A model generated the notes under the pieces. That model saw only the letters and a program-made list of their open reading frames with translations. It searched no databases and had not been told where the DNA came from. This document shows positions 1 through 8,122 of a DNA stretch of 13,672 nucleotides, piece by piece (position 1 is the first letter of the stretch; each line of letters begins with the position of its first letter). A program made the translations under genes and the position numbers. Source of the stretch: CAZAMT01 sp964486145 (lineage in GTDB: Bacteria > Bacteroidota > Bacteroidia > Bacteroidales > JAAAOM01); NCBI GenBank assembly GCA_964486145.1, contig CAZAMT010000092.1, positions 1 through 13,672 of the forward strand, given 5' to 3'.

Positions 1-11
1 ATGCAGCATAA

Positions 12-197
12 ACCATTACAAAAGAACAACTGGAGCTTACAAAAAAGCAAATTGTAGAGGAACATGCACTGGTTTACGGCAATTATCGGAAATTATTGCC
101 AAAAGGGCAGTTTCGTTTGTTAAAGTCAGTGGTTATAATAAATCTTATGACACAAATTTCTTATGAAAACAAATCAAATTCATTTACATTTGCCTGA
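12..197 (+). other. Possible gene remnant or tail of an upstream frame
   Basis: After a stop at 9-11, this frame stays open to a TGA at 195-197 and reads like real protein: lysine- and glutamate-rich, with TKEQLELTKKQ near its start and YGNYRKLLPKGQFRLLKS in the middle. There is no ATG near its beginning; the first lies around 150. It could be the 3' end of an upstream gene shifted out of frame, a decayed gene, or chance. The other two forward frames are also partly open (one to 166), which weakens the case. I do not recognise a family. The end of this frame overlaps the glyS promoter candidate at 162-192. Confidence 0.2.
162..192 (+). promoter_or_regulatory. Bacteroidota-type promoter for glyS
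   Basis: TACATTTG at 185-192 is an exact match to the Bacteroidota -7 consensus TAnnTTTG. TATG at 162-165 matches the -33 box TTTG at three of four positions, and the spacer is 19 bases, the usual distance. Transcription would start a few bases after 192, giving an AT-rich leader of roughly 20 bases before the ATG at 220. No Shine-Dalgarno sequence is visible, as is normal in this phylum. The match is by eye, and single -7 matches occur by chance in AT-rich DNA, but box, spacing and position agree here. Confidence 0.55.
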
Positions 198-219
198 ATT
201 AAAACAATAAATACAAATA

Positions 220-1770
220 ATGGCTCAGGAAGACGTTTTTAAGAAACTTGTATCGCACGCGAAGGAATATGGTTTTGTTTTTCCATCCAGTGAGATATAT
301 GATGGTTTGGGTGCCGTTTATGATTACGGTCAGAATGGTACTGAACTGAAAAGCAACATCAAAAAGTACTGGTGGGATGCCATGACCAAACTGCATGAGG
401 ATATTGTAGGCATTGATTCTGCTATATTTATGCACCCTGCCATCTGGAAAGCCTCCGGACATGTAGATGCTTTTAATGATCCCATGATTGACAACAAAGA
501 TTCAAAAAAACGATATCGTGCTGATGTATTAATCGAAGACCATATTCAAAAACTGGAAGAAAAAATCAAAAAAGAAGTTGATAAGGGAAAAAAACGCTTT
601 GGAGATGACTTCGATGAAAAGCAATTCAGGGAAACCAATCAACGCGTATTAGCGAACCAAACGAAAATTGATGAAACGCTGAAGCGCTTCAGGCATGCAC
701 TGGAAAAAGATGACCTGGTTGATCTCAAGCAAATAATTGTTGATGCAGATATTACCTGTCCGGTTTCCGGTTCACGCAACTGGACAGATGTACGTCAGTT
801 TAACCTCATGTTTTCAACAAAAGTAGGATCATTGAGTGAGGATTCAAATACCATCTACCTGCGACCTGAAACTGCCCAGGGTATTTTTGTGAATTACCTG
901 AATGTACAGAAAACAGGAAGAATGAAAATACCCTTTGGAATTGCGCAAATCGGTAAAGCATTTCGAAACGAAATTGTGGCAAGGCAGTTTATCTTTCGGA
1001 TGCGTGAGTTTGAACAAATGGAGATGCAGTTTTTTGTTAAACCCGGAGAGGAAATGAACTGGTACAATCACTGGAAAAAACTGCGAATGAAATGGCATAA
1101 ATCATTAGGCATGGGCGATGAAAAGTACCGGTTTCATGATCATGACAAACTGGCCCATTATGCCAATGCAGCGTGCGACATTGAATTTGAGTTTCCGTTT
1201 GGATTCAAGGAGGTGGAAGGAATTCATTCGCGAACAGATTTTGATTTGAGTCAACACGAAAAGTTTTCAGGTAAGAAAATTCAGTATTTTGATCCTGAAA
1301 CAAACGAAAGTTACACACCTTTTGTCGTGGAAACCTCCATCGGTGTGGACAGAATGTTCCTGAGCGTTTTGGCAAATGCCTATCATGAAGAAATTGTAAA
1401 AACCGAAAAAAGTGAGGAAACCCGTGTGGTTATGAAAATTCCACCGGTACTTGCACCCGTTAAAGTAGCTGTGATGCCGCTCATCCGAAAAGCGGGAATG
1501 CCTGAGAAAGCACGTGAAATTGTGGATATGTTAAAGTTCGATCACCATGTGCAATATGATGAAAAAGATTCTATCGGTCGCAGGTATCGCAGGCAGGATG
1601 CAATCGGAACGCCGTTCTGCATAACCGTGGATCATCTCACGATGCAAAATAATACCATAACCATCCGTTACCGTGATTCGATGGAACAGGAAAGGGTAGA
1701 GATAAAAAAACTTCCCAAAATCGTTGATGATTTGGTAAGTATGAAAAAGTTGTTTAAGAAAATATTATGA
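220..1770 (+). CDS. glyS: Glycyl-tRNA synthetase, single-chain (alpha2) type
   Basis: Charges tRNA-Gly with glycine using ATP in the cytoplasm; a class II aminoacyl-tRNA synthetase of the homodimeric type shared with eukaryotes and archaea, not the alpha2beta2 enzyme of E. coli. At 516 residues it is a normal full length. The N-terminal region has the family pattern SSEIYDGLGAVYDYG (residues 23-37). A charged insertion spans about 100-165. Class II motif 2 is FRNE at 248-251 followed by FRMREFEQME at 259-268, and motif 3 includes GVDR at 375-378. The C-terminal anticodon-binding domain runs from about 413 to 516, with GRRYRRQDAIGTPFC at 453-467. The ATG at 220 fits the family N-terminus and lies just after a good promoter. 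The gene is probably transcribed separately from the glycan genes that follow. No key residue appears to be missing. Confidence 0.97.
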   Translation: MAQEDVFKKLVSHAKEYGFVFPSSEIYDGLGAVYDYGQNGTELKSNIKKYWWDAMTKLHEDIVGIDSAIFMHPAIWKASGHVDAFNDPMIDNKDSKKRYRADVLIEDHIQKLEEKIKKEVDKGKKRFGDDFDEKQFRETNQRVLANQTKIDETLKRFRHALEKDDLVDLKQIIVDADITCPVSGSRNWTDVRQFNLMFSTKVGSLSEDSNTIYLRPETAQGIFVNYLNVQKTGRMKIPFGIAQIGKAFRNEIVARQFIFRMREFEQMEMQFFVKPGEEMNWYNHWKKLRMKWHKSLGMGDEKYRFHDHDKLAHYANAACDIEFEFPFGFKEVEGIHSRTDFDLSQHEKFSGKKIQYFDPETNESYTPFVVETSIGVDRMFLSVLANAYHEEIVKTEKSEETRVVMKIPPVLAPVKVAVMPLIRKAGMPEKAREIVDMLKFDHHVQYDEKDSIGRRYRRQDAIGTPFCITVDHLTMQNNTITIRYRDSMEQERVEIKKLPKIVDDLVSMKKLFKKIL

Positions 1771-1886
1771 AAACTACACACCTAACGTAACATGAAACAG
1801 ACCATGTCTGATTTATTACTGAGGCACACACGCGCAATGATTAAAAAGTGTGGCACACAATCAGACTGGTCACAATTTTTAAACAC
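1771..1886. other. Gap between glyS and the glycan operon
   Basis: This 116-base gap has no convincing intrinsic terminator (no GC-rich stem followed by a T run) and no TAnnTTTG promoter match, yet transcription of the downstream genes must come from here or from glyS. It contains an 11-base perfect DNA palindrome, GTGTGGCACAC at 1848-1858 (odd centre), and a related GGCACACA at 1823-1830. A 32-codon frame opens at ATG 1792 and its TGA at 1888-1890 overlaps the ATG of the next gene. None of these has a known role. Confidence 0.4.
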
Positions 1887-4385
1887 ATGAAAAAGATTAA
1901 TTTCAAGGTTTCTATACCTTACGTTTCGGCAATTGCCATATTTTTAATAATAGCGGTAATATATTTCAGACCAGCACTTGAAGGAAAGGTTCTGCAACAG
2001 AATGATGTTATGCAGGGAAATGCCGCTCAACAAGAAGTGTTGGAATACCAGGATAAAACCGGAGAAAGAAGCCTCTGGACCAACTCGATGTTTGGTGGAA
2101 TGCCCATGTATCAGATTGGAATGAAAGTGTTTTCAAATTATCTTGTTAAAATCAGGCAGGTTATTGAATTATGGATGCCACGACCTGCAGCCATTTTCAT
2201 GTTGCTTTCCATTGGTTTTTTTATTCTGATGCTTTCTTTGGGTATTAATCCCTGGATAAGCATTGTTGGTGCATTGGCATTTTCTTTTTCAACATATCAT
2301 TTTGTATTACTGGAAGCAGGTCATATTTGGAAATTGAGAACCATAGCATTTATGCCTCCCACATTCGCTGGATTTATTTTACTGCACAGAAAGAAATACA
2401 AAATTGGCCTTGTAACTCTTCTTATATTTTTAACCTTTCAGTTTCATTCCAACCACTTGCAAATGACATATTATTTCTTTTTGCTCGTAGGTATATTGTT
2501 TGTTTTCTTTATATGGAATGCCTATCAAAACAAAGACTTTAAACATCTCGGAATAATTTCTGCAATAACTTTAATTGCATTGGTGGTATCAATGGGTATA
2601 AATTTTACAACTATTTACACAACCTATGAATACGGGACATACTCGCAAAGAGGGAAAAGTGAGTTAATGCAGGAAACAGATGAAAATTATACCGGCGGCC
2701 TTGAAAGGGATTATATCACTCAATGGAGTTACGGCATAGGTGAATCATTCTCAATATTAATACCCAATGTCAAAGGTGGAGGAAGCGGATACATCGGGAA
2801 GAATGAAAAAGCCCTGGAAAATGTTGATCCCAGATTTAAGGAACAAATATCGCAAAGTTCAAAATACTGGGGAAATCAACTTTTTATGGGGGGGCCTGAC
2901 TTTTACTTTGGTGCTTTTATCATTTTTTTATTTGCGCTGGGGATGTTTTTGCTCCAGGACAAGATAAAATGGGTGTTTTTTGGAGGATTTATTTTTTCTA
3001 TCATGTTGTCATGGGGAAGGAACTTTCCGGGATTAACCAATTTTTTTATTGATTATTTTCCATTATACAACAAGTTTAGGGTAGTTGCTTCCATCCTTGT
3101 GATTGCGGGTTTATGCACTCCGGTTCTTGCTGTTTTTACCTTATCAAAGGTTGCAAATGAACCTTCGATGATTACAAAAAACAAAAAGAAGTTTTATTAT
3201 GCGTTTGCTTTTACCGGTGGGTTGTTACTTCTGTTTTACCTGTTACCTGAAACATTTTTCTCTTTCTTGAGTGACCGGGAAACCGAGTATTTTAATTCAA
3301 TGAAAAATTCGAATCCTCAACAATCTTCTGTAATAAACCAATACATTTCTAATCTCGAAGCGGCCAGGATTAGCATATTTAAAGCGGATGCCATTCGCAG
3401 CTTCTTTTTCATCCTGATAGGAACAATAGGGATGTGGTTTTATGCAAAAAAGAAATTTAGCAGAAATGTATTAATTATAGGAGCAGGTTTATTGATTGTT
3501 GTTGATTTATGGTCAGTAAATGCAAGATACGTCAACCATGACAGTTTTGTAACAAAACGAAAAAACAAGGAACAGGTACAGCCAAGTGTTGCAGACCAGA
3601 CAATTTTAAATGACACAACCTATAACCGTGTGTTAAACGTTGCTGTAAGTCCTTTTCAGGATGCAACAACATCCTATTACCATAAATCCATTGGAGGATA
3701 TCACGGGGCCAAATTAATGATTTATAAAGAACTTATTGATTTTCAGTTATCACAGGAGATTGCATTGATACAACAAGGGTTTCAGCAAAAAAATATTACC
3801 CAAAACTCGATCAATGCATTGTTTAAAGAAACAGAAACCATTAACATGCTTGCCACAAAATATATTATTTACAATCCGTCATCTCCACCGATTAAAAATC
3901 CTTATGCTCAACCTGCGGCATGGTTTGTAAATAATATAAAGCAAGTATCAACACCAGTTGAAGAAATAAAGACTTTGGATGAAATAAATGTATCAGAAAC
4001 TGCATTGGTTAGAGAATCATTGAATACATATGTTGAAGGATTGAAATTCAGTGGATCAAACGATTCAATATCACAAATACAATTAATTGATTACAAACCC
4101 AATCATCTGACCTATGCTGCCAATGCAGCGGAGGAAAAGTTTGCTGTGTTTTCAGAAATTTATTACCCGGAAGGCTGGCATGCTTACATTGACGGAAATG
4201 AAACTGATTTTATTCGAACAAACTATGTTTTGAGAGGAATGAAAGTTCCGGCAGGTGAACATACAATTGAATTTAAATTCAAACCCAAAAGTTATTACAT
4301 TGGTCAAACCGTTTCAAAAGTATCAAGCGCGGTTTTACTTTTGATAATTCTTAGTACAATTGCAGTAAATTTTCTCAAAAAATGA
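1887..4385 (+). CDS. YfhO-family multi-pass membrane protein (GT-C-like)
   Basis: An 832-residue polytopic inner-membrane protein of the YfhO family, widespread in Bacteroidota. Firmicute YfhO is a GT-C-type transferase that moves a lipid-linked sugar onto lipoteichoic acid; the role in Bacteroidota is unproven. A first membrane segment (about 9-28) is followed by an outer loop with QQND (37-40) and SLWTNSMFGGMP (62-73), resembling the acidic first loop of GT-C enzymes. About ten further hydrophobic segments lie between 100 and 545. The region 555-800 is mostly soluble and ends in the family's beta-rich stretch (YPEGWHAYIDG, 760-770). A last membrane helix lies at about 808-829. The ATG at 1887 is preferred over an upstream in-frame GTG at 1848, because it starts MKK followed by a membrane segment. 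The gene overlaps the next by 4 bases (ATGA). A G7 tract at 2888-2894 encodes Met-Gly-Gly-Pro around residue 335. Confidence 0.85.
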   Translation: MKKINFKVSIPYVSAIAIFLIIAVIYFRPALEGKVLQQNDVMQGNAAQQEVLEYQDKTGERSLWTNSMFGGMPMYQIGMKVFSNYLVKIRQVIELWMPRPAAIFMLLSIGFFILMLSLGINPWISIVGALAFSFSTYHFVLLEAGHIWKLRTIAFMPPTFAGFILLHRKKYKIGLVTLLIFLTFQFHSNHLQMTYYFFLLVGILFVFFIWNAYQNKDFKHLGIISAITLIALVVSMGINFTTIYTTYEYGTYSQRGKSELMQETDENYTGGLERDYITQWSYGIGESFSILIPNVKGGGSGYIGKNEKALENVDPRFKEQISQSSKYWGNQLFMGGPDFYFGAFIIFLFALGMFLLQDKIKWVFFGGFIFSIMLSWGRNFPGLTNFFIDYFPLYNKFRVVASILVIAGLCTPVLAVFTLSKVANEPSMITKNKKKFYYAFAFTGGLLLLFYLLPETFFSFLSDRETEYFNSMKNSNPQQSSVINQYISNLEAARISIFKADAIRSFFFILIGTIGMWFYAKKKFSRNVLIIGAGLLIVVDLWSVNARYVNHDSFVTKRKNKEQVQPSVADQTILNDTTYNRVLNVAVSPFQDATTSYYHKSIGGYHGAKLMIYKELIDFQLSQEIALIQQGFQQKNITQNSINALFKETETINMLATKYIIYNPSSPPIKNPYAQPAAWFVNNIKQVSTPVEEIKTLDEINVSETALVRESLNTYVEGLKFSGSNDSISQIQLIDYKPNHLTYAANAAEEKFAVFSEIYYPEGWHAYIDGNETDFIRTNYVLRGMKVPAGEHTIEFKFKPKSYYIGQTVSKVSSAVLLLIILSTIAVNFLKK

Positions 4386-5701
4386 GGAAAGTATTGATTG
4401 TAACGTATTATTGGCCTCCCTCAGGAGGTATCGGGGTTAACCGATGCCTCAAATTTTCAAAATATTTGCGAAAATTTAACTGGGAACCAATTATTTATAC
4501 AACAAAAAATGCTAATTATCCTTTTATTGATGAAAAGAACTTAGAGGAAATTCCTGATGGAATCACTGTACTTAAAAAGCCAATCATTGAACCTTTTGCT
4601 GCATTTCGTTTTTTAAGCGGAAGAAAAAAAGGAGATGCGATGAGTAATCCCATCCATGTTCGACGAAAGAAATCTAAATTTATTGACAATGTGGCAATTT
4701 GGATACGCGGTAATTTTTTCATTCCAGATGCCCGCTCACTATGGATTAAACCATCCGTAAGATTTCTTAAGAAATATATAAATGAAAATCCGGTTGATGC
4801 CATATTGTCTGATGGGCCGCCACACACAAACACAGTTATAGCATGCAGGATAAGCAAAAAGTTCAACATTCCGTGGTTAATGGATTTTCAGGATCCGTGG
4901 ACACAGGTTGATTATTATTCGCTATTTAAACTAACCAAATGGGCTAATAACAAACATCACAGAATGGAACAGGAAGCTTTCAAACAGGCTTCTGTTACGA
5001 CCATTGCAAGTCCCTCCTGGAAAAGTGATTTGGAAAAAATTGGTGCCGCAAATGTTCATACCATTTATTGGGGATATGATGAACAGGATTTTGAATATTT
5101 GAATCAACATCTTGATAATACTTTTTCAATATCACATGCCGGCTTGTTGGGTTATGATCGGAATCCCGAAGTTTTGTTTAAGGTATTGCAGGATCTTAAG
5201 ACGGAAATTGAGGGATTTTCAAAGATTTTAAAGCTCAAACTTGCCGGAATGGTTGACTATGAAGTGCTGGAAAAAATAAGTGATTATGGTTTGGATGAAA
5301 ACCTTGAAAATATTGGGACGGTATCCAGAAAAAATGCATTGAGACTCATCATGAATTCTCACATACTTTTATTGCCTATTAACAAGGCAAAAAATGCGAA
5401 AGGAAGAATCCCCGGTAAATTATTTGAATTGTTAAGAACAGGAAGACCAATTCTCTATCTCGGGCCAACGGAAAGTGATGTTTACAAAATTATCAACGAA
5501 ACAGGACATGGATCATGCTTTGAATATGAGGATTATATGGGAATAAAAAATTTTATTGTCCGGAAATTTAAACAGTTTGAACGTGGAGATTTTCAACATC
5601 ATAGAATTGACAACATCCAGGAATATTCCGTTGAAAACCAAACCAGGTTGGTTGCCGGATATCTTGATGAAATAGTGAATCAATCAAATGAAAACGAATA
5701 A
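4382..5701 (+). CDS. GT4-like (GT-B fold) glycosyltransferase
   Basis: A 439-residue cytoplasmic or membrane-associated glycosyltransferase, probably transferring a sugar from a nucleotide donor to a growing surface glycan. The N-terminus MRKVLIVTYYWPPSGGIGVNR has the beta-strand and glycine-rich loop typical of family 4 enzymes. The C-terminal donor-binding half includes GRIPGKLFELLRTGRPIL (341-358), whose Glu349 sits where the second glutamate of the EX7E motif or its equivalent lies. There are no membrane helices. Donor and acceptor cannot be read from sequence. The start ATG overlaps the stop of the YfhO-family gene by 4 bases, and the end overlaps the next gene by 14 bases, which suggests translational coupling in one operon. 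Confidence 0.85.
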   Translation: MRKVLIVTYYWPPSGGIGVNRCLKFSKYLRKFNWEPIIYTTKNANYPFIDEKNLEEIPDGITVLKKPIIEPFAAFRFLSGRKKGDAMSNPIHVRRKKSKFIDNVAIWIRGNFFIPDARSLWIKPSVRFLKKYINENPVDAILSDGPPHTNTVIACRISKKFNIPWLMDFQDPWTQVDYYSLFKLTKWANNKHHRMEQEAFKQASVTTIASPSWKSDLEKIGAANVHTIYWGYDEQDFEYLNQHLDNTFSISHAGLLGYDRNPEVLFKVLQDLKTEIEGFSKILKLKLAGMVDYEVLEKISDYGLDENLENIGTVSRKNALRLIMNSHILLLPINKAKNAKGRIPGKLFELLRTGRPILYLGPTESDVYKIINETGHGSCFEYEDYMGIKNFIVRKFKQFERGDFQHHRIDNIQEYSVENQTRLVAGYLDEIVNQSNENE

Positions 5702-7091
5702 GATAAAAATACTTTGTTACCTTGATATTGATAAGGGCAGGGACATTGAAATATTGATGCCCGTTATATTTTATGCTGAAAAATATTTAAATGCAAAAGT
5801 GGATTATTCCTTTATTTGGGAGGTACATGATATTTATCGTAAAAAACCGGATGTGGTTTTAATTGCAAATACCATTGGATCAAAACTGCATTTTGAAATA
5901 TCAAAATACGCATATAAAAATGGAATTAAAGTATTTGCGCTCATATCTGAAGGGAATTTCCGAACCAATGGCACCTTCAATTACTATGGCTATAATACCG
6001 ATAAGCAGTTTTACCAGGATTATATATGTCATTGGTCCAAAAGAACCTACGATTACCTTGTAAATGAATTACCACAATTCAAAGACCAGATGGTAGTTAC
6101 CGGAGCCACCGGCTTTGATCGCTACAAAATATATGATTTTTTATCGAGAAAGGAATTCCTGGAAAAGTGGAAACTTTTAGATTTCAAGAAGGTTATTGGT
6201 TATGCAGGATGGGCGTTTGGCAAGCTTTTCAATGCACCAGGAAGAAAGGAGTTAAGGTATTTGCAAAAAGACAATCCGAACAAGTTAAAGTGGATGGAGG
6301 ATCAAATGTACCTTGTGGAAGATATTTTACGCCAAACCGTTGAAAATAACCCAGACACCTTGTTTATCCTTAAAAGACATCCCAGCGAAAAACATCCGCA
6401 TATTACCCAGCCCGACAAAAACGAAATGGTTGCCCTGGCAGATTATCCCAATGTTATGTATTTTACAAACGAGGAAGATGTTCATGATTTAATCAACATC
6501 TCCGATTTATGGATGGGATTTGAAACAACAACTGCACTTGAAACATGGGTTATGGGAAATAAACCAACAATTTTAATCAATCCTGATCCGGATTTTAAAC
6601 GTGATAAACTATACCAGGGATCTTGCATTGCCAAAAATTATAATGAGTTGCAATCATTCATTGATGAATTTTATAAAACCGGAAAAATAAAGGCATTTGA
6701 ATCAGAAGAAAAGCAAAATTCCCGAAATAAATTAATAAAAGATACCATTGGCTTTTCTGACGGGATGAATCATGTGCGAACAGGTTACTATTTATCCAAA
6801 ACAATGAATCAAATTGGCCTGCGGAAAAAAAAGAGGATGAATTTAAATATGAAGTATTACGTAATGTATGCATTGTTGCATATTGGAAAGCATTTTTACA
6901 ATCGTAATATGTTCCAAAGTCTCCCAAAATTTAAAAAGACAATTTGGTTGTTTGAACGGTTCAAATTAAATAATGCATCATTTTTAAAAGCCAAATATTA
7001 TCCCATGCTTGAAAGATTTCATGAAAAGCATCAAATCCCACAGAAAATTCATTCTGATGTATTTTGGAATGATTTGTTAAATTTGAATTAA
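5688..7091 (+). CDS. Surface carbohydrate biosynthesis protein, GT-B-like
   Basis: A 467-residue soluble protein resembling proteins annotated as surface carbohydrate biosynthesis proteins that travel with nonulosonic acid genes. The first third (about 5-140) looks like a Rossmann-type domain (IKILCYLDID, DVVLIANTIG). The middle to C-terminal half carries a glycosyltransferase-B-like pattern: LKRHPSE at 228-234, then HDLINISDLWMGFETTTALE at 266-285 and GNKPTILINPDPD at 290-302, similar to donor-binding halves of capsule and CDP-glycerol-type transferases. The last 80 residues are basic and aromatic and may bind membrane or acceptor. Its placement just before pseB makes a role in adding or building pseudaminic acid plausible, but the exact reaction is unknown. 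It overlaps the upstream gene by 14 bases. An 11-base tandem repeat covers its stop codon. Confidence 0.7.
   Translation: MKTNKIKILCYLDIDKGRDIEILMPVIFYAEKYLNAKVDYSFIWEVHDIYRKKPDVVLIANTIGSKLHFEISKYAYKNGIKVFALISEGNFRTNGTFNYYGYNTDKQFYQDYICHWSKRTYDYLVNELPQFKDQMVVTGATGFDRYKIYDFLSRKEFLEKWKLLDFKKVIGYAGWAFGKLFNAPGRKELRYLQKDNPNKLKWMEDQMYLVEDILRQTVENNPDTLFILKRHPSEKHPHITQPDKNEMVALADYPNVMYFTNEEDVHDLINISDLWMGFETTTALETWVMGNKPTILINPDPDFKRDKLYQGSCIAKNYNELQSFIDEFYKTGKIKAFESEEKQNSRNKLIKDTIGFSDGMNHVRTGYYLSKTMNQIGLRKKKRMNLNMKYYVMYALLHIGKHFYNRNMFQSLPKFKKTIWLFERFKLNNASFLKAKYYPMLERFHEKHQIPQKIHSDVFWNDLLNLN
7078..7085 (+). promoter_or_regulatory. Possible internal promoter -7 element before pseB
   Basis: TAAATTTG matches the Bacteroidota -7 consensus TAnnTTTG exactly. 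It ends 27 bases before the pseB ATG, almost the same distance as the glyS element (192) to its ATG (220). No good -33 box is present at the usual 19-base spacing (TGAT at 7055-7058; TCTG at 7053-7056 with a longer spacer). It lies within the end of the preceding coding sequence and could be a chance match in AT-rich DNA. Confidence 0.3.
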
Positions 7092-7104
7092 AATTGAATT
7101 AAAA
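7083..7104 (+). repeat. 11-bp tandem duplication at the pseB junction
   Basis: TTGAATTAAAA occurs twice back to back (7083-7093 and 7094-7104), followed by TTAGATAATG. The first copy contains the final codons and TAA stop of the upstream gene. The second copy makes up most of the short intergenic leader of pseB. It looks like a slippage duplication that lengthened the leader. No function is known. Confidence 0.8.
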
Positions 7105-7111
7105 TTAGATA

Positions 7112-8122
7112 ATGGATTTACGTAACAAAACTGTACTAATTACAGGTGGCACAGGTTCTTTTGGGAAAAAATTTACGGAAAAAATATTAACAGAATATCC
7201 CGACATCGAGCGATTGGTGATTTTTTCAAGAGACGAACTCAAACAGTTTGAAATGTCGCAAGTATACCCGAAAAAGAAGTACCCGGGCATACGCTATTTT
7301 TTGGGAGATGTGCGCGACAGGGATCGGTTCAGAAGAGCGTGCGAAGGAATTGATATTATTATTCATGCTGCAGCTTTAAAGCAGGTTCCGGCGGCAGAAT
7401 ATAATCCGGATGAATTTATTAAAACAAATATCAATGGCGCTCAAAACGTCATTTCAGCGGCATTGGATACCAACGTGGAGGTTGTAGTTGCCTTATCAAC
7501 GGATAAAGCCGCGGCGCCTATTAATTTGTATGGAGCTACAAAACTTGTTTCAGATAAATTATTTATCTCAGCAAATAATATTAAAGGAAAACGAAATCTT
7601 CGTTTTTCGGTAGTTCGCTATGGAAATGTCATGGGTTCTCGAGGGTCTGTAATACCATTTTTTATTAAAAAACGGGAAGACGGTATTATACCTATTACCC
7701 ATAAAGATATGACCCGTTTTAATATTTCTTTGGACGAAGGAGTAGAAATGGTTTTTTATGCAATAACGAATGCCATTGGTGGTGAAATATTTGTGCCTAA
7801 AATTCCATCGTATACCATTAATGACCTTGCCGAAGCCATTGGACCAGGTTGCGAAAAAGATTTTGTAGGAATCAGACCGGGAGAAAAGCTTCACGAAGAA
7901 ATGATCACCAAAAGCGATTCATTTAATACGGTTGACCTTGGTGATTACTACGCAATTCTTGCATCAGATAAAGTATTGGATATATACATGGAAAATAAAA
8001 ATGTTACGAAGGTTCCCGTAGGATTTAGTTATAATTCAGGTGAAAACGACCAATGGCTTTCAATTGAAGAAATCAGGCAGTTAATCAGAAAAAACATTGA
8101 CCCAAATTTTAAACCTTTATAA
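7112..8122 (+). CDS. pseB: UDP-GlcNAc 4,6-dehydratase (inverting), PseB
   Basis: First enzyme of pseudaminic acid synthesis: removes water from UDP-GlcNAc and inverts C5, giving UDP-2-acetamido-2,6-dideoxy-beta-L-arabino-hexos-4-ulose, with NADP(H) bound throughout. It is a cytoplasmic short-chain dehydrogenase/reductase of 336 residues, close to the 333 of H. pylori FlaA1/PseB and lacking the membrane domain of WbpM-type enzymes. The nucleotide loop is TGGTGSFG at 11-18. STDKA at 129-133 and YGATK at 140-144 supply Asp131, Lys132, Tyr140 and Lys144, matching the catalytic Asp132-Lys133-Tyr141 and Lys145 of FlaA1 with a shift of one. RPGEKLHEE follows at about residues 254-262. The gene abuts pseC with no spacer, and pseF lies in the same run, which settles the pathway over other dehydratase roles. 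An internal promoter may precede it. Confidence 0.95.
   Translation: MDLRNKTVLITGGTGSFGKKFTEKILTEYPDIERLVIFSRDELKQFEMSQVYPKKKYPGIRYFLGDVRDRDRFRRACEGIDIIIHAAALKQVPAAEYNPDEFIKTNINGAQNVISAALDTNVEVVVALSTDKAAAPINLYGATKLVSDKLFISANNIKGKRNLRFSVVRYGNVMGSRGSVIPFFIKKREDGIIPITHKDMTRFNISLDEGVEMVFYAITNAIGGEIFVPKIPSYTINDLAEAIGPGCEKDFVGIRPGEKLHEEMITKSDSFNTVDLGDYYAILASDKVLDIYMENKNVTKVPVGFSYNSGENDQWLSIEEIRQLIRKNIDPNFKPL

Noticed and set aside
1848..1886. GTG start extending the YfhO-family protein by 13 residues
   Set aside because: The extension (MWHTIRLVTIFKH) has no family character, and the ATG at 1887 gives a typical MKK start just before the first membrane segment.
1771..1886. Rho-independent terminator after glyS
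   Set aside because: The only symmetric element (1848-1858) has too short a stem and loop and no following T run suited to termination.
4516..4869. 117-codon open frame on the minus strand inside the GT4-like gene
   Set aside because: It is opposite a well-supported glycosyltransferase and has no recognisable motif.
7568..7894. 108-codon open frame on the minus strand inside pseB
   Set aside because: It lies fully opposite a confidently identified enzyme gene and its composition looks like a shadow translation.
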